Positions 1 through 11,866 of a stretch of DNA of 64,000 bases are shown piece after piece. Each line of letters starts with the position of its first letter. Positions within the stretch are counted from its first letter, which is position 1. This DNA is from Sordaria brevicollis (taxonomy: Eukaryota > Ascomycota > Sordariomycetes > Sordariales > Sordariaceae): assembly GCA_033439795.1 (NCBI GenBank), contig JAUTDP010000012.1, positions 1,488,001 through 1,552,000 on the forward strand, given 5' to 3'. A program made the position numbers and the translations under genes. A model generated the notes under the pieces. The model saw nothing but the letters and a program-made list of their open reading frames with translations. It did no database searches and had not been told where the DNA came from.

Positions 1-1816
1 GGTGCCTGAGAGCCAGCGGCCTTGGTAGATTTCGCACTTGTGCTAGTAGCGGCGGATGATGGATGGAGAAGTGAAGATGTGGATGATGAGCCAGCCTGTG
101 CAGTGATAGATGTGGATGTGTTCACACTAGATTTTTCGTTACCTGATGAGCTGGTCTTCGACTTCGAAGGCCAATAATCAGTCGAAAATGGGTCAATGCT
201 GGTTTCTTCATCCAGGGAGTCTAAGAAATCAACATGTTAGCATAGTCCACACAATAACCACCTATTCAAGGAGACTTACCCAATATGATCTCCATCCGGC
301 ACTGATACAGCTCTGGCTTCGCTGTGCACCGCTTCTCGTTCTCCCAGCATATGCCGGTACTCTCTGGCTCCATGCCACCGGAAAAGACGAGACGCTGAGG
401 ACCGACATCTTCGGAATCGTCCAAGAAGTCATCCATATCCTCATCCATTTCCAGGTCTTCCTCTTCATCATCCAGATCCTCCACATCTTCGCCTTCCTCG
501 TCTTGCCACTCGGCCTCCGAATCATAGTCGTAGTCCAAGGGAAGTAGGTTACGTGAAGTCGGGTTCCTTGCAAGTCGGTAGAGGCTCTTGACGCCGGGTG
601 GAAGACCACTGATGGTGCCGACATACGGTGGTCGCACGTCTTGGCTGAACTTGATGCACTTGACTGGTACCGCCTTCAACGCCTCGCGCGCATCTCTGAA
701 CTGGGTGTTCTCCGTGGTAAGGTCCATAGGTTTGCTTGTCGACTCTCCGTAGATCTCCGTCATGATCTTGCGCACACTCGGATAAGGGCGTCCGCGCCTC
801 TGGGTCTTGAAGGGCAGTTGTAGGGCCTCCAAGGGGTCGAACTTGGCCGGTATCGGGAACTCGGCTCGCCTTCCCTCGGCGTACTCGTCTAGTATCCTCG
901 ACTTGGCTTCTCTGGTCTCCTCGTCTACCTCGAAGGGGTTCTTGGCTAGCGTGACAAACTCCTTCACGTAAAAGGGCTTGAATAACCTCCGGTAGGCTTC
1001 ATCCTCCTTGGTGAGACTCGGTGCGTCTGTCATTTCGACATCTTTGCTTTCGACCTTGATTGCGACAGCGGCTGGCTTCTCTTTCGGTGTGGCGGGGTTG
1101 ATCTTGAAGAGCGATGTGAGCTTCATCTGTCGGCCCTTCTTTTTGGCCTCCTCCTCCTCCTTCTCGCGCTTCTTGCGCTCCTTCTCCTCCTTTTCTTCCT
1201 GCTTGCGCTTCAGCTCCTCTTCCTTCTCGCGCTTCTTTCTCTCCCTCTCCTCGGCCTTTTGTTGCTTCTCTGCCTCTAGTTTCGCTTGTTCCGCAGCCTT
1301 CTTGGCCTTGGCCTCCTCTTTCTCCTTTTTCTTGGCAGCATCAGCCTCAGCCTTGGCCGCCTTCTCCTCGGGGGTCAACTTCTTCCTCTTGGGGGCCGGT
1401 GCTCCTGTTGTTGTCTTGGATGTTGTCGATGCAGCCTTGGCGCTGGATGTCGGCTTCTGGGTAGAGGTCGCATTGTTCGTGGAAATCGTAAGAGGTCCCA
1501 ATCGTGGGGGAGAAAGACTCGGAGATCGTGATAGGCGGTCCAATGGGCTGCTGGCGTCACTCAATGCGGGACTGGCCTTTCTGGCTCTGGGAGTTGCGGG
1601 TCCCGAGGAGGGAGGTGGTGGTGATGACCTAAGATTTTCCTCTGTAGACGTTGGTGATTAGCTTTCGTCGCGTTTGTGCGCGATCAGTGTGAAGATGTGG
1701 TACTTACTGTCGTCAAAAGAGCTTGGAGGTGGCACCTCTTCCCGAAATTGGTCGTGTGACCTCTTCAGACCAGAGGAATCCCCCTGTCCACTTGTGGAAG
1801 TCGTGAACAGAGGCAT
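1..1816 (-). CDS. cac1: Chromatin assembly factor 1 large subunit (Cac1/Rlf2/p150 type), 3' end outside window
   Basis: Histone H3-H4 chaperone subunit that deposits nucleosomes behind replication forks in the nucleus. Proposed exons on the minus strand are 1816-1708, 1641-280 and 220 to beyond base 1; introns 1707-1642 (GTAAGT, branch GCTAATC, CTACAG) and 279-221 (GTAAGT, branch GCTAACA, TTAG). Splicing keeps frame throughout and starts at an ATG in CTACCATGCC context. The protein has a Pro/Ser-rich N terminus, a long Lys/Glu/Arg-rich coiled coil (about residues 120-209, the KER region), and an acidic block (about 407-447) after the conserved LDYDYDSEAEW motif and before PQRLVFSGG, typical of the CAF-1 p150 ED region. 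After the second splice the frame reads SLDEETSIDPFSTDYW, which supports the intron. The C-terminal domain lies left of the window. Family assignment is firm; the species-specific gene name is inferred. Confidence 0.9.
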
Positions 1817-3752
1817 GGTAGTGGTCGGCTGTCCCCTGTTCGACTTGGTTGTTGTGTTGACGCGTGAAGTTCACGATCTGAAGTGACGCGATCTGGTCTG
1901 AAGAAAAGATGGATTGACGAAAGTTGAGGGGTTGAAAGTTTAGAGCAGACAAGGAAAAGTCTAGGTCCCACAATTAGGCAAGTCGTACAGGCGCTGGCTG
2001 GGCGGTGTAAGAGGAAAGAACAAAAAGGAACCAGGGGCACTGCCGGGTCGTTGGTGAATGGGATACGAAACTGGTGCAGTGAAGAGGTGAAGGCCGGGAA
2101 GAAGGTCGAGATGTTCCGCCGTTGGAGGTTTCGTCGTCGTCGTGGTTGTTGTGGGGGGGTGGAAAGGCCTGAACGAACCGATTGGTGATTTCTTGCTTCT
2201 TCTGCAAGTGGTCCGCGGTTGCTGCCGCCTGAGCGGGACGCGTTTGGTGACACCAGGTCGCGCCTTTCAATTTAGCCCAAGTGGATCCCTGCCGCGCCTA
2301 ACCTGCCCCACTTCTAATCTAGGAAGCGGAGCGTGATTTCGCGTCAGAGAGGGAAGTGGTGAGGGGTCTGTGGCTTTGCTTCCGCTCTTTCAATTAAACT
2401 CGTCGTGGCTGAAGAGTGTGGCAGAGATCGGTACTTTAGGTTCTCTTGAGCATTAGAGTCTGGACACTTCCAACTCAAGTGTTCTACCCACTGAGCTGGC
2501 GATGGGAGTGACCATCCGTTGTTCAAGTTGTAAAAGGAAAAGGATTGGCGAGCTGCTGATACACTCTTTGAATACTGCGAACCTCCACGATCTAGCAACC
2601 CAGGCAGCCAGGCTATTGACACTGAAGAAGAATAACCTATTGTTCGAAAATGATATTTAGGCTTCACTAGATAGCCTGAACCTTTGATCCCAAATATCGT
2701 TTGATTCCAGTACAGCTGCCTATCTTCAAGAATCTCCAGGCAGTAGTTGCAAGTCAGTAACTCTCGTGGTGGGAATAGTGGCACCGCATCACTTACACCA
2801 ACCCTAACCCTATCATACCTCTCATCCCCGAATCTCAATCGGGTGCAAGTCATCATGAGCCTGAACCTCGCTACCGCCAATTCTCACCTTCCAAAAGCCA
2901 AGAGCATAAAGTTGGCTGTATGTCAACCGTCGTTTCACATTGATAGCCTCGCCGCATGTGGCCTTGTCTCTAGCCCTGTTGAATGAACGCTTCTTCCTGC
3001 ATCTTTCGTCATTGCGCTCTTCCCAGCTTCCCGTTTCTCCTATATCCAAGCCGTGTTATATGGAGCCAGGTTATCCAATTGCATAGGAGAAATCACAGCT
3101 TTTTGCCTATAACTGGGCCTTATTATTGTATAGCTGTAATCGCGACCGGAGTTATGCTCCCTTGTTCCTCTCCATCTGAAAAACTTGGATGAGGGGTCTC
3201 CGCAAGAACCAAAGAAAATAGCAAACATGTTATTCTCTTATGCCGGGACTTATTGAGGCTGTTGGAAGGGTTAAGCGCTCCAAACACGGTCAGCCTGTGT
3301 ATAGACGCCACGCCACGACTATGACAAATTCAACTTTATGCGCGCTTGCCACAACGCCAAACAGGGTCTGGCATTGTGTGTACGTGGGTCATTGGAAAGA
3401 TATCGGATCGCATTCAGTGGTATCAGATGGAGCGTACGTGTGATTTTGTGTGTCCCAAAGGCGGATATTATTTTCCCTTTTCGAGTAACCCTAGAGTTTG
3501 TTTTGCTGAACCACCTATTGTGGTTTCTGCAGTGCAGTCGAGACCGTTGACCGTGCCTGACAAGATTTTCCCAGATAAAAAAAAAAGTCAGAAAAAAAAA
3601 GGAAACCAAAACGCAAACACCCCATGCGCCTAGCTATGCATGCAGTTTCAGGTACAAATTCCCATGCTGTAGATCACAGGTTCCACGTTTGGAACCCAGT
3701 GTGTAGTGATATCTCCTCCGCTTCGACCTGCTCCCGATCCTGCTTGCTCCCT
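1817..3752. other. Intergenic region between two minus-strand genes
   Basis: This is upstream DNA of the CAF-1 gene and downstream DNA of the next minus-strand gene. No reading frame shows coding character. It holds a tRNA-like fragment (about 2436-2516) and short A-rich runs near 3577-3600. The G/C-rich stretch at about 1980-2340 probably includes promoter and leader of the CAF-1 gene, but no defined site is visible. Confidence 0.5.
2436..2516 (-). pseudogene. tRNA-like fragment, degenerate
   Basis: On the minus strand a D-arm-like piece (GCTCAGTGGGTAGAAC) is followed by a possible five-pair stem CACTT/AAGTG around a 7-base loop. The loop lacks the universal U33, and neither a GGTTCGAATCC-like T arm nor a matching acceptor stem follows. 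It is either a broken tRNA copy or a chance resemblance. Confidence 0.25.
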
Positions 3753-4898
3753 TCAGTCAGGGTTGGCAATGAACAAGCGGCCCGATGAATTGAGTGTCAT
3801 CGTCCTCTCATATGTCCTTTCGTCCACACTGCCTCTCCGCCTAAGCTCCTCGGGGTTCTTGACACTCTTCTCGCGCGTCAAGGCAGCGTTGAGTAAGCTG
3901 TTGGTAGCCAGCTGTCGTTGTGGGTGGGCTTGGAGGTCAGGGACGGCATCTAGACGCTCGCCACTGCTCCCGCTGGCGAAGCTCAGGGCCTTTCCGCTAG
4001 CCGCGTCATTGCCAGCAGAGGCCTGCTCGCTGGTTTGTGCTAGGGAGCCCCGTCGCTCGGGTGTGTCGCCAGGGGTCCACCTTCGGGACCCGGAGCCTTG
4101 CGAATTTGATGGTCCGAGTTGTCCGGAGGCGCGATAGCCCAAGCCCTTCCTCCCGCTCGCAGTGCTGCTTCGGCTGGAGCTGCCGGTTCTTCGGTGATTA
4201 TATCGGTTCATGGCGTCATTGTCGTCGTCACTGTCCTCGCCTTCCACCTCGGTCGCGCTAAGTCTAAGAGGGATGCCTCCCACGCCGACGTGGTGGCCAT
4301 CTGGTATGTATCCGACCACTGTCGGCTTTCCGTGGTGTCGGATCTTTGCGGCGACCTTTCCTCCCGCAGAGAGACCGGTTGTCGTGCGGCCGCTGGTCAT
4401 TCCCGCACCGGTTACCGCGCCCGAAACCTCCATAGCCGCCCGCGTCTTTGCCGCACGCTGCTGTGCTAGTAATCTGGGGTCTTCATATTGCGCACGGTCG
4501 CACCATACCGTCGCTTTTTGCTTCCGTAAAAGTGCGACGTAGCTGGTGGGTTGGTCGACGGTCCCGCCGGAGCGACTCGAGGTCGATCTCCTAATGTCGC
4601 TGGTGGGCGACGTTCGGTATGCGGCTGAGGGCGGCATCCCTCCTCCGCTTGAGACGGTGCTGAAAGTGTTTACGCTGGGCGATCGTCGTTGGTGGTTCGA
4701 TTGAGATTGTACGACATGCATCGGCATGGGCATTTGCATCTGCATCTGATAGTTGGCAGTCACGGGCGGTGATGTTAGAGGAGAGGCGAAGCCACTGGAG
4801 CCGGTCCGCGACCGAGAATGTGAGTGATGCGAGTAACCAGCAGCGTGGAATGAGGGATCCATGGGAGCTCGCCGGCGAGCGTATTGGGGATCCGCCAT
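3753..4898 (-). CDS. Conserved filamentous-fungal protein of unknown function, 381 aa, single exon
   Basis: I do not recognise a named family. The protein is largely low complexity (Ser, Arg, Gly, with a Met/Gln/Pro repeat near residues 50-60). Two parts look constrained: a central segment around SYVALLRKQKATVWCDRAQ (about residues 118-137) followed by a basic helix, and a C-terminal motif with RRGSVDERT and a final LFIANPD. The latter resembles a basophilic-kinase-type phosphosite followed by a short terminal motif. There is no signal peptide or membrane segment. The start ATG at 4898 is followed at once by a plausible N terminus (MADPQYARRRAPMDP). The gene is transcribed in the same direction as the CAF-1 gene, about 1.9 kb away, so they are probably independent units. 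A regulatory or scaffold role is possible but unproven. Confidence 0.75.
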   Translation of the reverse strand: MADPQYARRRAPMDPSFHAAGYSHHSHSRSRTGSSGFASPLTSPPVTANYQMQMQMPMPMHVVQSQSNHQRRSPSVNTFSTVSSGGGMPPSAAYRTSPTSDIRRSTSSRSGGTVDQPTSYVALLRKQKATVWCDRAQYEDPRLLAQQRAAKTRAAMEVSGAVTGAGMTSGRTTTGLSAGGKVAAKIRHHGKPTVVGYIPDGHHVGVGGIPLRLSATEVEGEDSDDDNDAMNRYNHRRTGSSSRSSTASGRKGLGYRASGQLGPSNSQGSGSRRWTPGDTPERRGSLAQTSEQASAGNDAASGKALSFASGSSGERLDAVPDLQAHPQRQLATNSLLNAALTREKSVKNPEELRRRGSVDERTYERTMTLNSSGRLFIANPD

Positions 4899-6624
4899 AG
4901 TCTCCAGTCTCCACCCACTGGCGCCGGATGGGGAGATGAAGATACGAGAGGGCCGCTACCTCTAGGGAATGGCGCCCAGAGTCCGAACGTATTTCCGTGT
5001 TGCGCGATCGTCGGGATTTTGTTTCTGAGGGAAATTGGTAGAGAGCCGGGTCCGGGGGTCGATGCTGTTTTTCTGTGTGTTGGTTGAACTTGTTGCGATT
5101 CGGGTGCGCTATCTCGACGGAACAGGCAGCCGGAGCGATGGTGTCGAGCTAGGGAGGAGGACTGCGGACGGCGCTGCGATATGACAGCTGGCGGCGGCTA
5201 GATACCCCGGGTGCAACGTGAGGCGACGGTGATGCCGACAGCCGCTGCGCTGCGATGTGCTGCGATGTGCTGTGCTGTGGGAACAGAATGTACTGCCAGG
5301 TGCGCTGGTGCTTGGTGCTGCTGCGCTGTTCCTTGCGAGAGGGGGAAATCGCTGCACTGATTGATGTGCGGTACAGTGGAGGGATCTGCTTGCTGGTGCT
5401 TGCTTGGTGCTGCTGCTGCGGAGGCGGCGGTCTAGCGAGGTGATGACCGTAACCGGGCTTCGAAGACGCGAATGGAATGGGAAAATTGGAGGAGAGAAAA
5501 AAGTGACAAGACCTCAGCTGCAACTGCCAGATTGAACCGAGTCAAAGCATGGCAAGAGGGAAAGAGCAGAAAACTGAAAAAAAAAAGAAGGAAGAGGACG
5601 GAAGAAGCAGGCGGGATGGGATACAAAAAGGGCAGGGAAGAAAAAAAAAGGCAAGTGCAAGAATGCCAAACCTGGAGCTGGGTTCGCTGGGAAGGAACCA
5701 AAAAGACTGGCAGTGACTGGCTGCGAGCACTCAAGAAAGTGGACGATGTCGGGTTCAAACTTGGCGCTCCCACGTTGCATGCGCGCTGGCCCTTGTTCGA
5801 TGATGCTATGCCTGTGGCGCCCGGTGGGCTTTGGGTGGGCTTTCCACTTTGGTGGTGGGTTTTGATCTGTCCAGCCCTGGGCGGCCTAAAACAGTGAACA
5901 CATCCCATCCCAGCAGGCGGTCCACCAACGAACGCCAACAAGCACGGGCATCCACAAAGACGGCCGGTTGTTGAATCGTTTTGGGCCAGAGATGCATTCC
6001 GTGATGCTGACCAGATGTGGCTTACAGACCTCGCTCGATTCACTACTCTTACCGAGACGGGACGTGTATAGGGCCGCCGTCCGAAGGGGTACTCTAGTGG
6101 GAATCCCCTCTTTTCCTTTCATGCGGTTGGAGTTGTCTTTTCCATACTACCTATCTCATGCTGTCGGATGACTATATCCAAATTGTGGTGTTGTAGCCAT
6201 TCTTTGTTGGACTGCTGGGCTGTCCGTGCGAGTGGCTCTCGAGGTGGTTGTATGTAATATCTTTTTTCGAGATGCGTAGACGTGTTGTTGGTGCAAGATC
6301 TCCCCCATCATCCCGCAAAGATACGTTACACAAGACGTCCTGCAGTACACTGCACGTAAAAGATGCCTTTCATCGATGATGGCGCAGCCTCGGGACCTCA
6401 AGCTTCAAAGGCTATGGCATATGGCACATGGAACTATAGAAGGCTGGCTGAGAAGCGTGAAGCATCGGAGCTAAACACGTTGTGCTCCCGTCTCCCTGTC
6501 CTGGACTGCCGTGTCTCGCCCGTACTTGTTGTTCCACAGGGCACTGGTGACACTGATGTTTCTTTGTTTGTTAGTCGGCTCGCTAGAAACACCATTCAGA
6601 TCGCCGGGAATCCTTTCACAGGGG

Positions 6625-6703
6625 AAAAAAAAAAAAAAAAAAAAAAAGGAAATGCGAAACTCGCCGCCTTTTGTCGTCCACAAGATCCACGAGAAGAGAG
6701 ATA

Positions 6704-6745
<42 letters not shown>
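6625..6745 (+). repeat. Paired long poly-A tracts
   Basis: Two A runs, about 23 nt (6625-6647) and about 39 nt (6707-6745), are separated by about 60 bp of mixed sequence. I see no retroposon body or target duplication, so simple-sequence expansion is the likeliest origin. Confidence 0.7.
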
Positions 6746-6747
<2 letters not shown>

Positions 6748-7110
6748 CAGGATACAATACGGGATGGCCCATCAATTGTTCACCTTCAGACGCCGGCGTG
6801 GTTGACCATGTCAAAAACCCCCATCCCACTGGCCATCTCAGCTGAAAAAAGACAGCGGCCGGCCAAGACGCCAATGGTGGAGGACAAATTGGGGGCCGAT
6901 GGGTTATCGTGGGCCTTGACGGCAGCCTCCTGGCCCAATCACTGCTTCCACGAGGGCAGCCCGTCCCCCGGTGCTGTCCGTCGTTCGCTGTGATGGGGAA
7001 CTTTTGTGAACAGGCCGGCACCTTGTCACTGTCTCTCATGGCCTGATGGGCGGAACCGGGGATGGGCTGGCCATGGATACGCCGAACGGGGACTGGGGAC
7101 TGGGGAGGAA

Positions 7111-7142
7111 CAGCAGCAGCAGCAGCAGCAGCAGCCGCAGCA
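7111..7142 (+). repeat. CAG trinucleotide repeat
   Basis: About ten CAG units with one CCG-type interruption lie in non-coding DNA. This is a simple microsatellite. Confidence 0.7.
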
Positions 7143-10100
7143 GTGAGATCGCTTGAGTGCCTTTCTCGGCTGTTGCTTGGAGAATGCAACCCTTTTTTTC
7201 TTTCTCCTCTTCCTCCTCCTCCTTCCCGGACGGGCGGCCAGGTGGAAGAAGTGGGGTTGATGGGACCTCTTCACTGGTTTTTTTTTTTTTTTTTCCTTTC
7301 CTTTGGCCAGGTCGTTGTCGTTCATGAGGGTAGCTGGGTCGGGCAAGTAATCGGCGGAGATCGAGATCTTTCTGCATAAACTTTTGGTTATCAAAAACCC
7401 GAAAAAGAGAGATCCTACAGAAAGACCCGTGATATGCCCTGACCTTGATTTTGCTCTCCGCTCCTTCTTGTCCCGTCTTCGGGTTCCAGGATTTTTCTTT
7501 TTGGCCGTTCCGGGTCCGTGATATTGGATAGATTGGCATTGGCATCATTGGCATTTTGTGGACAAAAGCGGCTCTTGTCAGCCGAACGAGCGGCGAGCCA
7601 GCCAGCACGAGAAAACCAAGCCCCAGGTCTTTGGGAAGACCCCAGTTTCTCGTTGCGGCACAGACTGCAACTGGTACCTCTAACGGTCCTCCTATATGTA
7701 GACTATACATATGTAACGACGTATCATCAGGATGACGGGACCCCTCGACCAAGATCCATGTTAACCACGAACTTGAACCTTGACGACCTACCGGCACCCC
7801 CCAGGAATATGGTAATAGAAGGATTTCCTATATGGACAAAACCCCGCCTTCCGAAACAACCGGTACCAACACTGACCGAGGGCCGGCACAGTGATGTCAA
7901 CGGTGGTCAAAACTCACGTGCGGCCACTTTTGTGTGGCATGGACAAGCCATGTTTGATAATGCCTGGATACATATGCCAAAACTACTAGTGGACTCGGTG
8001 GACAATGACAATCACATCCGGTGGTTGATCATTCCGACTTCCGGTTTGGTTTTGCTCCGATTTCCCTGTTTATACCACCCCGACAGAATGGATAACATAG
8101 CTACAGCGGGCACCGTCTATTAGTGACTCCCATGCATATGTATACCCTCCTCAATTGATATCAGTCAGAGACACGCTTTAGCGTCGGTGGAAGGAATCAA
8201 TAGTGTCTCTGGGAAATCTTGGGGGTTCTTTTGCTGGCAAGAGAATGGCGCGGCTCGCAAGCCTGGCTTTTCACCCTTCCCCCGACCCTGGAGGTTGTGC
8301 CCAAAAACTTGGAAATTCTGGTGTTGAATTGTTGGACGGTTGGTGCCGTTCGGACGGGTACCTGATGCCCGCCCAGATGGGGGTTGTGGTGTTGAGTCCG
8401 AGGAAAACCACTGGTTGGTTTCTCCAAGCGCCAACACTTGGTACCTGAACTAGTTTTTTTTGTCCTTCTTTCTTCACGAGTCGAATTGGTGCCTGCTATC
8501 TGTCTTGATTTATCACAAGTTCATCCCATCTTTTGCGCTCGTCGAGAAATATCTATGCTGGCGAGTGATCAGTTTCGCAATCCACTCGTCGACACCATAC
8601 GCAAGGGCAATTCGCTGTGGCTACCCAACTGAGGGCTACCTCTATGGTAACAAACTACGGGATGAGAAGTTTTCCCACAAATGTTGCGCGAGGCTGGGTT
8701 TCAATCGGAAAAAGAAGGTGTTGCGCGGGCCGCCACGAGAATTTTCTTGAAGCTATCGTGAAGTGACGAGACCGGCCCCTGCATGTCTCATGTGAACCGG
8801 AATCTGGCTGCAGTGACCGACCGGGAGGGACTGTGAGAACTTTACCGTGCGTGGAGGGGTGATGGGATTCTCGCTAGCGCGGGGTATCGGTGCGCCCATG
8901 TCCCGTTCTCCATGGCGATAACTACCAAGGGAACAGCACCCACCCAACATTCGATATTCTCAGTTACATGACCTGAGTCACCACAGATGCTCGTCCCTGT
9001 CTCTTGGATCACAATTTCGGGCTGTGTCGTTCAACAAGAGGAGTTCCTCGGTCTTGTGCTGAACAGATTCCGCTGAACGGCCTCCATTTTGACGGGAATA
9101 TCGGCAGCTTTCCAGTCTTGGCAATGTGGCTCTTTTTCGGCGAAAGCCATCGTATCTGAACAAGTGAAAATTTTCTTTCTCGTCTTGGCCTTCTTGGAAG
9201 GCAATCGATCGGTCAAGAGTTTGGACTGAGAAATTTCGACGATAATCGATGGCAAACAGGCGTTTTGCTGATATGGAAATCGTTAGAGGATGACAAGAAC
9301 ATGTTGGAATCATCGACCATGAGCGTGAACGCGGAAAAGTCGTAAAACAAGTTCGATCAATGCAATATCCAACCAATGAGAAGCCGCTCCAAGGCCGGCC
9401 ATGAACTCCCGGCATGCAGCCGAACGGAACCGCTACATACCCCGTACCTGCGGCCCCGCTCTGCTCCGGGGAGGGAGACCCGCTCCCTGCCCAGGAAGTT
9501 TTCAATGTTCACCTTATCGACGATATCGCATCATGGCCGTCTTCTCCACACTACCGGACCAAATGCCGGCTGCCTCTGAAAATAACAACGTACGACACGA
9601 ACCTCGAACATTATCCTTGCAACTTGTCCTTTCTCTTTGAATTCCCAGACCGGGAATCCCGTGACGAAGAGAGTCCTAAATTAGGTTTCGGTCACCAAGT
9701 TTACCTCGGTGCAATGTTATCTTTGCACAGAATGTCTAGGAAACCACTGGCACATTATCGAGATCGCCGACGTCGTACGGCAGCTTTTGCCTCAAGATAC
9801 GGTTATATCTGCCCACAAAGTTCACGACATGGGAATGGCTATGGTACGATAGACACTGGAAAGTCAACTTCAACACTTGAGTCCCGTCCGTACCACGTTG
9901 CTCCTTCATGTCACGTCTTTTGCGGCACCGAGCACTGGATTCTCAAAAGTCTCAGACCGCTCATTCAACCCCCTTGCCGAACAACAGATGCTTAGTGCTT
10001 TTATAGCCTGCGCCATCCGCCGTCCCCGTGCTTCTACGGGCCTAGCATGAAGCGCCGCACAACAGCTGTAGAGGTAGCTTCCCGCATACTACACCATGCA

Positions 10101-11866
10101 TGGCTAAGCGACGTGCGGTGCGGCGGTGGAAGTAACCGGCCTCACGGGTTTGGCTTGAAGCTCAGACCCGGGTATGCAGTCCGCTGGTCACGGCGGCCGG
10201 AACTGAGACAATGGACTCAAGTCTCAGTTGTTCTTCGGGCGGACGAGATCCGGAACCGTCGTGTCATGGAATGAGTGGTTTTACGAGAGCAGCAAACCGA
10301 CGACACCGAAGCCGAATCAATGGTGAGATGAAAGAGCTGAGACCTTGAGCTGAATCTAGTGAGCATGCTATTCTTTGAATCAATGACGCAAAAAGAGGGT
10401 GAAACAGCCATGCGACGGTCAGCTATAAAACGTGGATTACACCGCACATCACCGTTCGGCGTCCAGTCCGGCTACGGCATGGCACGAACGGCCAACCACA
10501 TTGCTTGTGAGTTTGTTCACGTTGTGTTCCCGTCATTCTAGAAGCCAAGTCCATGGTATTTCCGTTTTTAGCGAGTGGGAAATTACCATCCGTCATGCAC
10601 ACAACAACGATCAAAGTGGCAGTCAGAGTCAGAGTCAGCGATCCCGTTAACGTCAGCGAAACAATGGAACGTTGATTTTCTTTCTCACGCCGTTGATAGA
10701 CAGACGAGAAAAGGGTAACCGACCTTTGGATAGAATAATTGACCGACGATCATCTCGGGACCAAAGAACGAACGAAGGGACTCGGACGAAGTAACTCCAA
10801 GAGTCAGAGGATATTCGGGGCATGTCAGCACGGATAAAAAGGCACAGCAGAGAGATGAAGAAAGTCCAGAAACCCCTGAAGATGTTTGCTCAAAAGCTGA
10901 AATAGTCCCAGAGTCGAAAATAGGGAGGACTCCATAAAACATAGTTTGGATCTGCGCTGATCCCGTCATATCTAATCACGATATTCCCCATAGTAATGCA
11001 TCATGAACATCCTTTTTTGGATCAACATCGTTAAACGATCGGTCTTTGCCATGTGAAATGGATGTGAATCCTCCGCAATAGCCAAGGCCATTCTGATATG
11101 GTTCTCCAGAGACAAAATGTCTTGGCCTTCGAGTAAAGGTCTAGTCCCATGATGCGAGTCAGAGGGTTCTATGGAGCTCCCGAAATGTGCAACCATCACG
11201 AATGGTGTTTGACATGTTTTCCCATCCGTTGATTCCATTGGCGTCGACGTTTGTTGTATGCCGGTAACATACAGGTCATTACAGCCTGCGGGATTGGCTC
11301 CGTTGGGCAGCAGCGGGCCAGGCCTGTCAGGGACGTAACCCATTTCCCATTTTGGCGTGCAGTTCCACAAAATCAGGGCTGCTTGAGTCCCTGACCCAGG
11401 AAGAACTGCAGTTGAAGCGAGTTGTGAACGTAAAAAAAAAAAATCGAAAACCCTGAAAGATTTGTTCATCGCTACGGTACCGGAGAGAACCTCGACGGCG
11501 CTGGTTTTTTTAGCTGGTTCTAGCCGTGGTCACATTGTTTGTCGAACCCGGTCGTCGGTGGCCCCTTTGTCACTTTTTTGATTCACTCGGCATCCCCCAT
11601 AGGCCATCTGATTTCTTTTCCAGGATCCTTTTTTCATGCTTGCCCCCTTTCAAACTTGCACGGAAAAAAAGAAGACTCTCCCGTCTCTTATTCGAACAAC
11701 CTTATTCCCAGTCCATTTCCTCCCAAGACACGCGCTGCCTGTGATGCGACGAACTTTCTCGTCGACACTCTCCTCCTCTTTTTCTCTTTTCTCTTTGTGT
11801 TAGTGAGCGCAGCTTCAAGTCCATTTTTGCTTTGCGGAGAGGAATGCTGCCATTGGGCTTGACGTC

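Larger units (their letters stand above)
4899..11866. other. Long gene-poor interval (about 7 kb)
   Basis: This lies between two divergently transcribed genes. Longest open frames (for example 7036-7797 minus, 7518-8123 plus, 9414-9995 plus, 10972-11469 minus) lack recognisable domains and consistent codon bias, and I treat them as chance. Homopolymers are conspicuous: A tracts at about 6625-6647 and 6707-6745, a T tract at about 7278-7294, a CAG tract at about 7111-7142, and A/G-rich DNA at about 5575-5650. It probably contains both promoters and long leaders. There is no RIP signature. Confidence 0.55.

Noticed and set aside
1008..1661. 217-codon plus-strand frame opposite the CAF-1 gene
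   Set aside because: Mirror of the Lys/Glu-rich coiled coil; gives Ser/Phe/Leu repeats only.
6707..6745. Poly-A tract as the tail of a SINE or LINE insertion
   Set aside because: No body with internal promoter or RT similarity and no target duplication next to it.
7036..7797. 253-codon minus-strand frame
   Set aside because: Crosses homopolymer and CAG tracts and gives low-complexity Lys and Leu runs; looks like chance.
7518..8123. 201-codon plus-strand frame
   Set aside because: No domain and no supporting codon bias; overlaps the previous frame on the other strand.
9414..9995. Uninterrupted 193-codon plus-strand frame
   Set aside because: No recognisable domain, weak codon bias, overlapping frames of similar length, and no gene-like splice context.
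10972..11469. 165-codon minus-strand frame upstream of the SPX-EXS gene
   Set aside because: Composition is not gene-like and no motif was recognised.
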